From contig NZ_JACHFG010000002.1 of NCBI RefSeq assembly GCF_014201775.1, forward strand, positions 345,454 to 409,453: 64,000 nucleotides of DNA, given 5' to 3'. Position numbers and translations under genes: made by a program. The notes beneath the pieces were generated by a model, which saw nothing but the letters and a program-made list of their open reading frames with translations, did not search any database and was not told the origin of the DNA. The DNA comes from Borreliella yangtzensis (lineage in GTDB: Bacteria; Spirochaetota; Spirochaetia; Borreliales; Borreliaceae). Numbering within the stretch: position 1 is the first letter of the stretch; the number at the start of each line of letters is the position of its first letter. Below, in pieces: positions 43,533 to 53,060 of the stretch.

Positions 43533-45980
43533 TTGGTTTTTAAAAAAATAGCACTCTTGGGGTTTAAATCTTTTGTAAATAGACAAGAGTTTGAAATAGG
43601 TGAAAATTTAAGTTTTATTGTAGGTCCTAATGGGTGTGGGAAGAGCAATCTTATTGATGCTGTCCGTTTTTGTATGGGAGAAGATAATTTAAAATTTTTA
43701 AGGGTTAAAAATATTTCTGATTTAATTTCTGTTTCAAAATTAGGAAAATCAAATTTTGCAGAAATAACTCTTTTTTTTAGTAATGTTAATGGTGAAAAAT
43801 CAACTTTAGAGGAATTTGGAGAAAATTTTTATATTCGCAGGCGTCTTTATAAGGATGGTTCAAGCGAGTATTATTTTAATAATAAAATTTTAGGTCTACA
43901 AGATTATAATAAACTTTTGAATAGGCTTCAGTTTAAAAAATCGCCTTATATGTTTATAACTCAAGGCAGGGTTGAAGATATTTCTTTGGAAAGAAATGTA
44001 AATCTCAAATTCTTAATTGAACAAGCAAGTGGAATAGATATTTTAAAAATTGAAGAAGAAGAGGCTCTGAAAAATTTTAAACAATCTAATCAAAATTTAT
44101 CATCTTTGTTGTCTCTACAAGAAAATTTAAGACAAAAGTACGATAACATAAAGAATGTTTACTTTTTGAGAAAGAAACATCAAGATTTAAGTGAAAAATT
44201 AAAAGATTTGGAAAAAACAATAACATTAAAAAAGCTTTTCAATATTAATTTTGATCTCAATGTCTTAAAAAGCAAATTAAATTTGGATGGTTTGAGTAAA
44301 TTTCTATCTTCTAGTTTTAAGGAAAAGTTAGAATTTTATTCATTTAGAGAAAAAAATATTGTTGATAATATTCAATCCTTAGAAAAGGATCTTGATCTTA
44401 TTAAGTCTAAAATTCTTGGATTAGAGGTTAAGATTCAAAAATTAGAGCAGGAAAAGACAGCAAAGGTAAGTTTGAAAGACAAGTTTGTCAGGAGTAAGTC
44501 TAAGTCTGAAGAGAAGAAAAATTCTATAAATAATGATTTATTTCAATTAAATAGTTTGCTTAAAGAAAAGAAAAATGAATTTTTTTCTTTAAGTGACGAA
44601 ATTAATAGATATACTAAAAGTTTTTTTGAACTTGTTGATTTAATTTTATCTGTATTAAAGAGTGCTAGATCAGAAGAGCTTGTTTTATTAAAAGAGAATA
44701 TATTAAACTCTCTTAAGCTTTTTGAAGAGTCGTTAAGTATTAAATATATTAAAGAGATTAGGGTAAATTTAATTAAATATATAAGCAAAGATGAGAATCT
44801 TTTGGCTTTATTGAAGGATAAAATTGGACCTATTTTTGATCAAAATGTTAATTTAAAAAAGTTTTTGCTTGAAAAAAATGCTTTAAAAACAAATTTTGCC
44901 AAAGATATAACAAATATCGAGAAATTAATCGAAGAAAAGACCTTTCAATTGAATGATGTATTAGGAGAGCTTGAGTATATAGAGCTTTCTAAGTTTAAAA
45001 ATTTGGACGAAATTAAACTTATAGATGGTAATTTAGAATTTTTATTTGAATCGAAGAATAGTCTTAATGAAGAGCTTAAAGATTTGTATTTAAAGCTTGA
45101 AAATTTAAATTTAGAAAGGAGTGAAATTCAACTTAAATTAAGCAATCTTATTGGCGCTTCAAAGTCCAGCAATGAACCTTTTAAGGAGAAAGATTTGAGC
45201 TCTTTAGTTTTTTTAAATGATTTTAAAAAAACTAATTATTATGAATATATAAAAAAACAAACAGAGTATGAATTTCTTTTGAACTCTAATGTAGGCATTA
45301 AGAGTGAAATAGAGAGTTTTAATATTTCTAATTCAATGTCTGGTAAATTTGAATTGGAAGAGGATCTTGCAACCAGAGAGCTTTTATACAAAGAAATCGG
45401 TGCAATCAATCTGGGTGATTATGTATTTTTCAATATTGATAAAGAATTTGATGAAACTAAGGATCGTTTTGAAAAAGTAAGTTTACAAGTTGAAGATTTA
45501 AAGCTTTCAAAATATTCGTTACAAAAACTTCAAAAAAAAATAAAAAATGAGATTTATAAAAAATTTAGAGAATCATTTGATGAGATTAATAAAAATTTTT
45601 CTTACTTTTTTAAAAAAATTTTCAAAGGAACCGCTATTCTTTTTTATAATGAAAATACCGATAATGTTGAGATTAGAATAAATTTTTCAAACAAATTTGT
45701 CAAAAATAATAATATGCTTTCTGGGGGTGAAAATACTTTGGTTAGCATGGCTTTTTTATTTGCACTGTATTATTATTCTCCTGCTTGTTTTTGCATGCTT
45801 GATGAAATAGATGCAGCTCTTGATTTTGAAAATAGCAAAAAACTTTCTTTACTTTTAAAAGAATTGGGGAAAAAAATTCAACTTTTAGTAATAACCCACA
45901 ATGTATATGTTTCTGAGGGTAGTGAAAATTTGATAGGCATTACGCTTGATAATGGTGAAAGTAAGGTGTTTAATATATAA
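43533..45980 (+). CDS. smc: SMC-family chromosome ATPase (short, hinge not visible)
   Basis: 815 residues from a TTG at 43533, 5 bases after GGGAG (43523-43527). Walker A is GPNGCGKSNLIDAVRFCMGE (about 33-52), the R/Q-loop region follows (FITQGRVEDISLE), the signature is MLSGGENTLVSMAF (about 728) and Walker B CMLDEIDAALDFENS (about 757). In between are about 500 residues of coiled coil. Canonical SMC proteins have about 1,150-1,200 residues and a glycine-rich hinge; no hinge signature is visible here. Function in chromosome segregation is expected from the family. First gene of an operon with two unknown genes and phoU. Confidence 0.9.
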   Translation: MVFKKIALLGFKSFVNRQEFEIGENLSFIVGPNGCGKSNLIDAVRFCMGEDNLKFLRVKNISDLISVSKLGKSNFAEITLFFSNVNGEKSTLEEFGENFYIRRRLYKDGSSEYYFNNKILGLQDYNKLLNRLQFKKSPYMFITQGRVEDISLERNVNLKFLIEQASGIDILKIEEEEALKNFKQSNQNLSSLLSLQENLRQKYDNIKNVYFLRKKHQDLSEKLKDLEKTITLKKLFNINFDLNVLKSKLNLDGLSKFLSSSFKEKLEFYSFREKNIVDNIQSLEKDLDLIKSKILGLEVKIQKLEQEKTAKVSLKDKFVRSKSKSEEKKNSINNDLFQLNSLLKEKKNEFFSLSDEINRYTKSFFELVDLILSVLKSARSEELVLLKENILNSLKLFEESLSIKYIKEIRVNLIKYISKDENLLALLKDKIGPIFDQNVNLKKFLLEKNALKTNFAKDITNIEKLIEEKTFQLNDVLGELEYIELSKFKNLDEIKLIDGNLEFLFESKNSLNEELKDLYLKLENLNLERSEIQLKLSNLIGASKSSNEPFKEKDLSSLVFLNDFKKTNYYEYIKKQTEYEFLLNSNVGIKSEIESFNISNSMSGKFELEEDLATRELLYKEIGAINLGDYVFFNIDKEFDETKDRFEKVSLQVEDLKLSKYSLQKLQKKIKNEIYKKFRESFDEINKNFSYFFKKIFKGTAILFYNENTDNVEIRINFSNKFVKNNNMLSGGENTLVSMAFLFALYYYSPACFCMLDEIDAALDFENSKKLSLLLKELGKKIQLLVITHNVYVSEGSENLIGITLDNGESKVFNI

Positions 45981-46014
45981 TTAATATAATTGAACTAGAT
46001 TTAAGGAAATTAAC

Positions 46015-46416
46015 ATGCAAGGTGGAAAGTTAAGTTTTAGAAAATATTTTTTAATTTTAATATTTTTAATTTTTATTGTTTCAGGTATCACTTATTTTTA
46101 TTCAACGAAAATGTTAGAGAAATCTCATAAGTCTGTTGAAGACAATTTAGATGCTAAGGTTAAATTAGTTAATATGGAAGATTTTTATTTTGATTTAAAT
46201 GAATGTTTAAATATGGATGATTTTTTTATTCCGAGACCCTATTTTTTAAATGAAGATTTAAATAAAAATTTAGTTGTTGACAGGTTGATTAAAAATAAAT
46301 TCCTTGATGAGAATTTTTTCAAGGATCTTTGGATTAAAAAGGAAAATTTATTTAACGTTGATATTGAGAAGGAGAATGAAAAATTAATAGATAAAATTTT
46401 AGAAATTTCCAAATGA
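46015..46416 (+). CDS. small single-pass membrane protein, unknown
   Basis: 133 residues, not recognised. A short basic start (GGKLSFRKYF) leads into one helix (about 12-30, FLILIFLIFIVSGITYFY). The remaining 100 residues are acidic and probably periplasmic, with no motif that I know. Co-directional with smc, and its stop overlaps the next start (ATGA), so it probably works with the TPR-like protein that follows. Confidence 0.7.
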   Translation: MQGGKLSFRKYFLILIFLIFIVSGITYFYSTKMLEKSHKSVEDNLDAKVKLVNMEDFYFDLNECLNMDDFFIPRPYFLNEDLNKNLVVDRLIKNKFLDENFFKDLWIKKENLFNVDIEKENEKLIDKILEISK

Positions 46417-47435
46417 TTAAAAAATATTTGATTTATATAAGTTTGCTATTTGCTGTTTTTGAAGTTTTTCCTGAGCCAGCTTTTATAAGTCAAAATGATT
46501 CATATGAGCTTGATTTTAGTAGTAAGGAAGTAGATATTAATGTAAATACTAATTCAAAGTTTAATCTTTCTTTTAAAGATGAGTCTTGGATTTATATCAA
46601 AAGCAATGAAAATGAATCTTTTGTTAAGTTAATTGGAGAATATTATGAGAAAGGAGCTGTTTTCGCTTTTCAAACTTTTAAAAAAGAAGGCAAAATTAAG
46701 TTGATTTTCAACTACCAAAATGTTAAAGATTCTAGTGAATTTAATAAGATAATTATCTTAAAAATTACAAAAAAGTTTGAAGTTAAAATTCCAGATGGTG
46801 TTGATTCTGATGAAGGTAAGGACATTAAAAGTGATAATAACAGAAGAGATAATATTAATGTAACCTCTTTAGAGGTGATTTCCCGGGCTTTAAATTTATC
46901 TTACATAAATGATTACAATGGAGCAATAGATTTGCTTAATAAGTATAATTTTAATGATGATAAATATATTTTACTGAAGGCGGAAATTTATTATAAAAAT
47001 AGAGATTATTTGAAATCTTATGAAAATTATTTGAAATTGAAGGGCAGATGCTTTCAAAGCATTGTTTTTGATCTAATTAAGCTTGGTATAGAATTAAATA
47101 TTAAAGAAGAGGTCTTGGAGGGTGCCAGGTATTTAGTTGAAAAGAATATTGATTTTTCTGAGAATATTTATCTTAATATCTTTGAATTTTTAGTAATAAG
47201 GGGGGAGTATGAGTTTGCTTTAAATTTTAGTTCTCTTTACTTTCCTAAGTATATTAATTTAAGCTTTTCGGATAAATATAGTTTTTTTTTGGGAAAGCTT
47301 TATGAATCTGAGAGTAAATATAAAAATTTTTTAAAGGCTTTGTATTATTATAAATTGATTATTGATAATTACCCTTTTAGCGATTATTATGAAAAAGCCA
47401 AGATAAGGTATTTATTTTTAAAGCGGTTTTTTTAG
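46413..47435 (+). CDS. exported TPR-like protein, unknown
   Basis: 340 residues. Signal peptide at about 1-21 (LIYISLLFAVFEVFPEPAF). The first part (about 25-125) is beta-rich; a charged linker SDEGKDIKSDNNRRDN follows. The second half is helical with TPR-like pairs (SYINDYNGAIDLLNKYNF, YILLKAEIYYKNRDYLKSYE, YYEKAKIRYLFLKRFF at the end). The layout suggests a periplasmic coiled scaffold of the YbgF/BamD style, but I cannot assign it. Coupled to the gene upstream and 10 bases from phoU. Confidence 0.75.
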   Translation: MIKKYLIYISLLFAVFEVFPEPAFISQNDSYELDFSSKEVDINVNTNSKFNLSFKDESWIYIKSNENESFVKLIGEYYEKGAVFAFQTFKKEGKIKLIFNYQNVKDSSEFNKIIILKITKKFEVKIPDGVDSDEGKDIKSDNNRRDNINVTSLEVISRALNLSYINDYNGAIDLLNKYNFNDDKYILLKAEIYYKNRDYLKSYENYLKLKGRCFQSIVFDLIKLGIELNIKEEVLEGARYLVEKNIDFSENIYLNIFEFLVIRGEYEFALNFSSLYFPKYINLSFSDKYSFFLGKLYESESKYKNFLKALYYYKLIIDNYPFSDYYEKAKIRYLFLKRFF

Positions 47436-47445
47436 GAGATATAAT

Positions 47446-48117
47446 ATGATACGAAGAAGGCTTACTAAACAACTTGAAATAATAAAAGATTATCTTTGGG
47501 ATATGAAAGAATGTGTGCTTAAAATTATAGATGACTCTTTAATAGCCTTAGAATCTAAGGACAAAAGTTTGGCTAAAAAAATAATCAATGAGGATGAAAA
47601 AATAATAGATGATTATCAATATGATATTGAGGATTTATGTGGAAGAATAATTGCGACTGAGCATCCTGTTGCTACAGAACTTAGAGAAATTTTAGCAATT
47701 ATTAAAATAATAAGTTCTCTTGAAAGGATTGCGGATCATGCTACTAAGATTGTAAAAGTTGTTCTCCTTCTTGAATCAGATTCGGGTGATTTTGATTTTA
47801 TTAATTTGTATTTTAAACCTTTAAGAGAAATGGCTGATACAGCCAAAGAGATGTTGTCTGATATTTTTGACGCATATTTTGATGGAGATTTTACTAAAAT
47901 ATTAAAGATAGTTAAGTATGACAATATAATAGATAAATTATTTTCAAAGCAAAAAAGTATTGTTATTGAGGCAATGAAAAAAAATCCTGAAAATTTGGAT
48001 TATCTTTTGAATATATTATTTTTGAATAGCTTCTTGGAAAGAGTGGGAGATCATGTAGCAACAATTGGTGAATTGCTCTATTTTATTAGAATAGGTGAAA
48101 AAGTAAATTTAACCTAA
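47446..48117 (+). CDS. phoU: PhoU-family phosphate regulator
   Basis: 223 residues with the two three-helix PhoU repeats: ALESKDKSLAKKIINEDEKI with AIIKIISSLERIADHATKI in the first, and KILKIVKYDNIIDKLFSKQK with FLNSFLERVGDHVATIGELL in the second. The ERxxDH metal-binding motifs are present in both (ERIADH, ERVGDH). Elsewhere PhoU links the Pst phosphate importer to signalling; no pst genes are in this window. GGAG precedes the ATG. The gene ends before a large palindromic terminator. Confidence 0.93.
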   Translation: MIRRRLTKQLEIIKDYLWDMKECVLKIIDDSLIALESKDKSLAKKIINEDEKIIDDYQYDIEDLCGRIIATEHPVATELREILAIIKIISSLERIADHATKIVKVVLLLESDSGDFDFINLYFKPLREMADTAKEMLSDIFDAYFDGDFTKILKIVKYDNIIDKLFSKQKSIVIEAMKKNPENLDYLLNILFLNSFLERVGDHVATIGELLYFIRIGEKVNLT

Positions 48118-48172
48118 AAGGTGGTATTTTAGACTTTTTAATCTAAATAAATTTTATATAATGAAAAATTTA

Positions 48173-48216
48173 TTATAAAAAGAATTAATGATCGCGATCA
48201 TTAATTCTTTTTATAA
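48173..48216. terminator. 44-bp perfect palindrome, bidirectional terminator
   Basis: Two exact 22-base arms (48173-48194 and 48195-48216) with centre GATCG/CGATC and no loop spacer. Each arm ends in an A- or T-rich tract that becomes a U-run in the transcript, so it can stop both phoU and the convergent cheR. The cheR stop codon lies inside the right arm. Confidence 0.75.
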
Positions 48217-49052
48217 GTAGCAGGCATTATGTATTCAAGATTTTTGTTTCCTCGGATTGTTTCTGAATGTCCTATTAAAAGATAAGAATCATTTTTAAGA
48301 TAAGAGTTAAATTTATTGGTAAGGTTGTTTCTAGTTTTTTCATCAAAATAGATCATGACATTCCTACAAAATATTAGGTCAAATTTTTTGCTAAATGGAA
48401 ATTTCTCATCCATTAAATTTAATTTTTTAAAGTAAACCATTTTTTTTAAAGTTTCTTTAACTTGAAATTTATCATCTTTAATTTGATTTAAATATTTAGT
48501 TTTTAAATATTTTGGCAAATTTATTATACGATCTTCAGGATAAATTCCCTCATGAGCTTCTTGTAGTACACTAATTGAAATGTCTGTTGCTAGGATTTTG
48601 ACTTTAAAATCTACTTTATTATTTTCCATATATTCTTTTAGTATCATTGCAATTGTATATGGCTCTTCTCCACTTGAGCAGCCGGCTGACCATATTCTAA
48701 TTTCTGAGTTTTCTGATTTCAATATTTTGTTAGCAAGTTTAGGTAATATTTTGTTATTTAAAAAATCAAAATGTTTAGATTCTCTAAAAAAATAAGTATG
48801 ATTTGTTGATATTTTGTCTACTAGTTCAATTAATTGAATGTTTCCATTGCTTGTTTCTAAAAAGTTAATGTATTCAGTAAAATTTTTAAATCCTTTAACT
48901 TTTAGAAGGGATGATAATCTACTTTCAATAAGCATCTTTTTTTTTTCGTTGAGATTAATTCCAAAATTGTTGTAAACTATTTTTATTAGTCTTAAAAGTT
49001 CATCCTTAGTTATATTTATATTGAGATTTAATTTGTTTTGGTTCATATTCAT
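48201..49052 (-). CDS. cheR: CheR chemotaxis protein methyltransferase
   Basis: SAM-dependent methylation of glutamates on chemoreceptors. 283 residues. The N-terminal helical domain has FGINLNEKKKMLIESRLSSL. Then NHTYFFRESKHFDFL (about 83-97), IWSAGCSSGEEPYTIAMIL (about 120-138, SAM motif I), ILATDISISVLQEAHEGIY, and FDLIFCRNVMIYFDEKT (about 225-241). All are typical of active CheR. The nearest Shine-Dalgarno (AAAGGAG) is about 16 bases before the ATG, rather far; no better in-frame start is visible. Confidence 0.95.
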   Translation of the reverse strand: MNMNQNKLNLNINITKDELLRLIKIVYNNFGINLNEKKKMLIESRLSSLLKVKGFKNFTEYINFLETSNGNIQLIELVDKISTNHTYFFRESKHFDFLNNKILPKLANKILKSENSEIRIWSAGCSSGEEPYTIAMILKEYMENNKVDFKVKILATDISISVLQEAHEGIYPEDRIINLPKYLKTKYLNQIKDDKFQVKETLKKMVYFKKLNLMDEKFPFSKKFDLIFCRNVMIYFDEKTRNNLTNKFNSYLKNDSYLLIGHSETIRGNKNLEYIMPATYKKN

Positions 49053-49164
49053 ATGCTTTTGATTTCATTCTCCTTTTTGAGCTAGAGCGATTTTTTTATG
49101 CTAAAAATGTAATATGTTCTTTTTTTACTTCTATAATACTAAGCGTATAGCTTAAGTTGGATAT

Positions 49165-49209
49165 TTCAATTGCAATAATTCAATTGCAATAATTTTCCAA
49201 TTGTGATAA
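49165..49209. repeat. tandem 14-bp repeats upstream of the PpiD-like gene
   Basis: TTCAATTGCAATAA is present twice in direct succession (49165-49178, 49179-49192), and a third degenerate copy (TTCCAATTGTGATAA, 49195-49209) overlaps the proposed -35. Each has a CAATTG core, so dyads are formed as well. This has the look of an operator array. Confidence 0.7.
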
Positions 49210-49229
49210 TTTAGTAGTTAAATTATTAG
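49201..49229 (+). promoter_or_regulatory. probable promoter of the PpiD-like gene
   Basis: TTGTGA (49201-49206), a 17-base spacer and TATTAG (49224-49229). Start near 49236, 20 bases before the ATG. An alternative TATAAT at 49132-49137 lacks a good -35. Confidence 0.45.
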
Positions 49230-49255
49230 TATGCTTACTTATTAAAGGTTGTGTT

Positions 49256-50761
49256 ATGCGAAAAAGAAGTGGAAAAATCAAAGATGATTTAGTTGTGCTT
49301 GATTCTAAAGAAAAAAAAGTTGGTGTATGGGGTATTTTTGCCCTTATTTTAATTGTTTTTGGGTTTATTATTGCACCTTTACTTCCAGGTATGTTTGATA
49401 ATGTTAATTCATCTAGTTTAAAATTTGGTTCCTATAAAGGGCAGCCTATTTATTATAAAAAAGATAGTAAGTTTGCCAAGTATGTTAATTATTATTCAAA
49501 TCTTTACTCTAAATTACAAGGGAATGCTAAAAATATTAATATAGATTACAATGTTTGGTATTTAGCATTTATGAAATATGTTGAGGATGTTGCTTTTTTT
49601 GACTTAATAAAAAAATATAATTTTTATGTTTCTAAGGAAATGTTGAATAAAAATTTACTCAGATCCCCTGAATATTTAGATTCTAGTGGAAATTTTAGTT
49701 CTAAAAGATATAATAAAGCTTCTGATTATCAAAAAGTTAAAATTTATGATGATATGGTAGAAAGCATGCTATTTTCTAATGTGAAAATTTTTTTAAATAG
49801 TAATTTAATATTTCCAGATTCTCTTTTTAATATGATTAAGAATATGAGTACTGTAGAAAGGCAAATTTTATATCTTTCTCTTTCTTATCAAGATTTTTCT
49901 AATAAAGAGGCAATATTTTATGCTGAAAAAAATTTAAATTTATTCAAGCATTTATCGCTTGCGTCCATCCGTTTTAAAAATATGAATGATGCTCGCAATG
50001 CTTATGATAAGCTGGTAAACAAAACTCCATTTGAAGAGCTTGCTAAGCTTTATTCGGATGATATAGCTAATTTCAAAGGTGTTGTTTCTTTGGATAAGTA
50101 TTATTTTGATTTAGATCTTAATGTTGAAAAGAAAGAAGATCTAAATTCCCTCTTTTCTTTAAGAGAGGGCGAATTTAGTAAGCCTATTAAGATTAAAAAT
50201 AAAAATGAATATCAAATATATAAGGCATTTGGCAATGTTCATGATTTTGATAAAAATTCAGATCGAGATATTAACTCTGTTAAAGATTACATTGAAACTT
50301 ATGAACCAAGTGTTATTGAAAGTTATTTGGAAAATAAGCTAAATGATTTTCTTAATGATGTTAAACTTGGCAGTTTAAATCAAGCTCTTGAAAAATATCG
50401 GTTTAGTTTAAAAGAAGAAATTGTTAATTTATCTTATAATGTCAACATATATCCCAATACTTTAAAAGATTTGGTTGAGTTTAATAATAGTAAATCTTTT
50501 TATGATATTGTTTTTGGATTAAAAGAAAATTCTTGGTCTAAGCCTTTTGTAGCGAATAAAAAAGTTTATTTATTTTTCCTTAACTCAGCTAGAAAAAGAC
50601 CTAATCAGAGAATCAAAGAAGAGATCGAGAATGAAAAACTTTTTGACAATTTTAACATTGCAAATAGTGGTTTGATTACAGATTTTTTATTGAATAAAAA
50701 AGATTTTGTTAATAATTTTAATGAGTCGTTTTTTACTTTACAAAACTTTAGTCAAAATTAA
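49256..50761 (+). CDS. PpiD/SurA-like membrane-anchored foldase (putative)
   Basis: 501 residues. A short cytoplasmic start of about 22 residues, one helix at about 23-43 (VWGIFALILIVFGFIIAPLL), then a large periplasmic part: the topology of PpiD. The N-terminal periplasmic part resembles the SurA_N chaperone domain. Residues about 233-320 follow the parvulin pattern (LASIRFKNMNDARNAYDKLV, FEELAKLYSDDIANFKG, LFSLREGEFSKPIKIK). A second weaker copy may lie at about 405-450 (YDIVFGLKENSWSKPFVANK). Catalytic prolyl-isomerase residues cannot be confirmed, so chaperone activity alone is possible. AAAGG precedes the ATG by 7 bases. Confidence 0.75.
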   Translation: MRKRSGKIKDDLVVLDSKEKKVGVWGIFALILIVFGFIIAPLLPGMFDNVNSSSLKFGSYKGQPIYYKKDSKFAKYVNYYSNLYSKLQGNAKNINIDYNVWYLAFMKYVEDVAFFDLIKKYNFYVSKEMLNKNLLRSPEYLDSSGNFSSKRYNKASDYQKVKIYDDMVESMLFSNVKIFLNSNLIFPDSLFNMIKNMSTVERQILYLSLSYQDFSNKEAIFYAEKNLNLFKHLSLASIRFKNMNDARNAYDKLVNKTPFEELAKLYSDDIANFKGVVSLDKYYFDLDLNVEKKEDLNSLFSLREGEFSKPIKIKNKNEYQIYKAFGNVHDFDKNSDRDINSVKDYIETYEPSVIESYLENKLNDFLNDVKLGSLNQALEKYRFSLKEEIVNLSYNVNIYPNTLKDLVEFNNSKSFYDIVFGLKENSWSKPFVANKKVYLFFLNSARKRPNQRIKEEIENEKLFDNFNIANSGLITDFLLNKKDFVNNFNESFFTLQNFSQN

Positions 50762-50764
50762 GAA

Positions 50765-52294
50765 ATGAATGTTATGATAAAGGTTTTGGTTGATAGTGTA
50801 ATTAATTTTATTAAAGAATTGATCTTGTTTTATAATTATTTGTATAGATTTATGTTTTTATTCTTTTTTTTTATATTATTTGCTTGTTCCAAAGTAAGCA
50901 AAGATTTTATTGTTTTTAACAAAGATGTAAAATCTACTCCCAAGATCGAGAATTTAAGTTCCAATGTTTTGGAAATCAACAAAATGGAAGATTTTTTTGG
51001 AGATATTATAGATTTAAAAGGTTATAAAATTCTTACGGTTCAGCAAGAAAATTTAAATTTAGATGTTTATTTTGAACAGGTGGTTTTAGCTCAAAATTTT
51101 TCAAATCTTAATGCATATTTGTTTATTATTGGTTTTGATCCTAAAGTTAAGGTTGGAACGATTCTTTTTAAAACTCAAATAGATATTGACCCAAAAAATT
51201 CTTATAATATGTATCTTGAAGATATTACGGGTGATTATGATTTCAATATAGTTGTTCAAGGATTTTTAAAAGATAAATCTGTTTTGTATGTTTTTCAAAA
51301 ATCTGTTTTAAATGATGTATCTTCTTACAAACCCATATTTTTTGAAAAAGTTAATGGTACTGTTATTATTAATAAGTATACGAGATCTTCAGCTTACGAA
51401 GAAAACAGATCAAGAGAAAGCTATCCTATTTCTTTAGAAAAATATGAAAAAGTGGGAGAAGATTTAATAATCAGCAAGATTGAAAAATATGAATATTCTC
51501 ATGTTCAGGCTAAGTATTACCTTTCTTCTGTGAGTGAAAAAGTTGGCAAAATTGATAATAATATTTATAAAACTTTGAAAAATTTAAGCAAAGATGAAGT
51601 TTATAGATTTTTACATGGAGTTTGGTACGATTCCCATGATTATAATAAAAAACAGGGCAAAGATATTGATGAGGTTTTATTTTTGTCTTTTGAAAAGCAA
51701 TCGAGCGAGATTAATCTTTTTAGAAAAAATTCTCAAGAAGTTGCAAAGATTGAATATATTTCAAAACCGGCTTACAATACCCTTAATGTTAGTGCAAAGT
51801 CTTTTTTTTCAGATTTGATAGTTTACAATTTTTGGATAAAAATTGTAGATAAAGAAAATATTGAAATCAAAATTGACACCAGTACAAATTCTTATGATAA
51901 TAGTGGATTTTCGGGTGCATTTAAGAGATTTGATGAAAATATCTTAAAAGTTAAAAAGGGTGATAATATTTATTTTATTCCTAGTGGAAATTATGTATAT
52001 AAGGACAAAATTTATGATTTTTCTTACCCGAATTTAACTTATATTGATGAGAATAAAATTTATTATGGAATTTTTAATATTTTCCCTTTAAAAAATAATT
52101 TTGTTCTTGAATATGAAATTGATATGGGTAGTTATAAGATTGTTGAATCTTTTTTTCTTGAACATAGCGAGAGAGTTGTTCAAAAGCAAAAATTTTCTAC
52201 AATCATTCTTAATCCTATTAAAATTTTAAAAGATGATGTAAGCTTAGTTAAAGGGCAAAAATTAAAACTTGAACGAATAGAAAAAATAGGATAA
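50765..52294 (+). CDS. putative lipoprotein, function unknown
   Basis: The frame opens at an ATG at 50765, but the lipoprotein signal [16 protein letters not shown] lies about 30 residues in. The true start may be a TTG at 50840 or the ATG at 50852. LFAC is a lipobox that fits the loose Borrelia consensus. The mature protein of about 468 residues is beta-rich with repeated aromatic strands, and contains a [20 protein letters not shown] turn region. No domain recognised. It lies four bases after the PpiD-like gene and before plsC, so a role in the outer envelope is likely. Confidence 0.75.
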   Translation: MNVMIKVLVDSVINFIKELILFYNYLYRFMFLFFFFILFACSKVSKDFIVFNKDVKSTPKIENLSSNVLEINKMEDFFGDIIDLKGYKILTVQQENLNLDVYFEQVVLAQNFSNLNAYLFIIGFDPKVKVGTILFKTQIDIDPKNSYNMYLEDITGDYDFNIVVQGFLKDKSVLYVFQKSVLNDVSSYKPIFFEKVNGTVIINKYTRSSAYEENRSRESYPISLEKYEKVGEDLIISKIEKYEYSHVQAKYYLSSVSEKVGKIDNNIYKTLKNLSKDEVYRFLHGVWYDSHDYNKKQGKDIDEVLFLSFEKQSSEINLFRKNSQEVAKIEYISKPAYNTLNVSAKSFFSDLIVYNFWIKIVDKENIEIKIDTSTNSYDNSGFSGAFKRFDENILKVKKGDNIYFIPSGNYVYKDKIYDFSYPNLTYIDENKIYYGIFNIFPLKNNFVLEYEIDMGSYKIVESFFLEHSERVVQKQKFSTIILNPIKILKDDVSLVKGQKLKLERIEKIG

Positions 52295-52302
52295 TAGTTT
52301 TT

Positions 52303-53040
52303 ATGAAAATATTGAGAAGTGTTATAGCTTATTTTAATGTTTTATTGTTCTTTTTAATTTTAATTTTTTTTTTATTTCCTTTTTACTTGGTTTGTAAAAT
52401 TTTTTTACTCGAGCGTTATGTTGTAAAATTTAGCTTTATTATGATGCGGGCTTGCATTAAGGTTGGTTTGTGGCTTGCTGGAATTAAAATTATTGTTACG
52501 GGTTCTGAAAATATTCCCCAAAAAAGCAATGTAATAATAATGGGGAATCATATTGCAGCTATGGATCCTCTAATTTTTATTTATACTTTTAATAATCCAT
52601 TTGTAATATTGGCAAAACATTCTTTGCTTAGGGTTCCTTTTGTAAATATTGGTTTAATTGTTATGGGCGCTATTTTTGTGAATAGAAAGAGTATAAGATC
52701 TGCTGCGGCTGCTGAGGCTAAGGCGATAAAGGTTATGAGAGAGGGTAGATCTATTGGAATTTTCCCCGAAGGGACTAGAAATAGAGGAGGAGATACTAAA
52801 GTTTTTAAAAGGGGTGCAATTAAGATGGCATTAAAGACGGGAACATCTATTCTTCCTGTTACTCTTTATAATACTAATAACTTTTTTATTAAAAATATTA
52901 TTTTTAATTCTGGACTATCTGTTTATATTCATGTCCATCCTTTGATAGATATTTTAAAATTAAGTGAATATGAAAAAGAAAATCTTAATAGTATTATTAG
53001 AGATAAAATAGTTAAAAAACTTGAAACTATTAAAATTTAA
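52303..53040 (+). CDS. plsC: 1-acyl-sn-glycerol-3-phosphate acyltransferase
   Basis: Makes phosphatidic acid from lysophosphatidic acid at the inner membrane. 245 residues. One or two N-terminal helices (about 10-40), then the four acyltransferase blocks: GNHIAAMDP (HX4D, about 80-88), VNRKSIRSAAAAE (about 124), FPEGTRNRGGD (about 150-160) and ILPVTLY (about 184). The Shine-Dalgarno is weak. Confidence 0.95.
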   Translation: MKILRSVIAYFNVLLFFLILIFFLFPFYLVCKIFLLERYVVKFSFIMMRACIKVGLWLAGIKIIVTGSENIPQKSNVIIMGNHIAAMDPLIFIYTFNNPFVILAKHSLLRVPFVNIGLIVMGAIFVNRKSIRSAAAAEAKAIKVMREGRSIGIFPEGTRNRGGDTKVFKRGAIKMALKTGTSILPVTLYNTNNFFIKNIIFNSGLSVYIHVHPLIDILKLSEYEKENLNSIIRDKIVKKLETIKI

Positions 53041-53060
53041 TTTATAAAGCAAGGATTTAG

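Noticed and set aside
49053..49255. CRISPR-like array
   Set aside because: Repeats are 14 bases in direct contact, without spacers; no cas genes are present.
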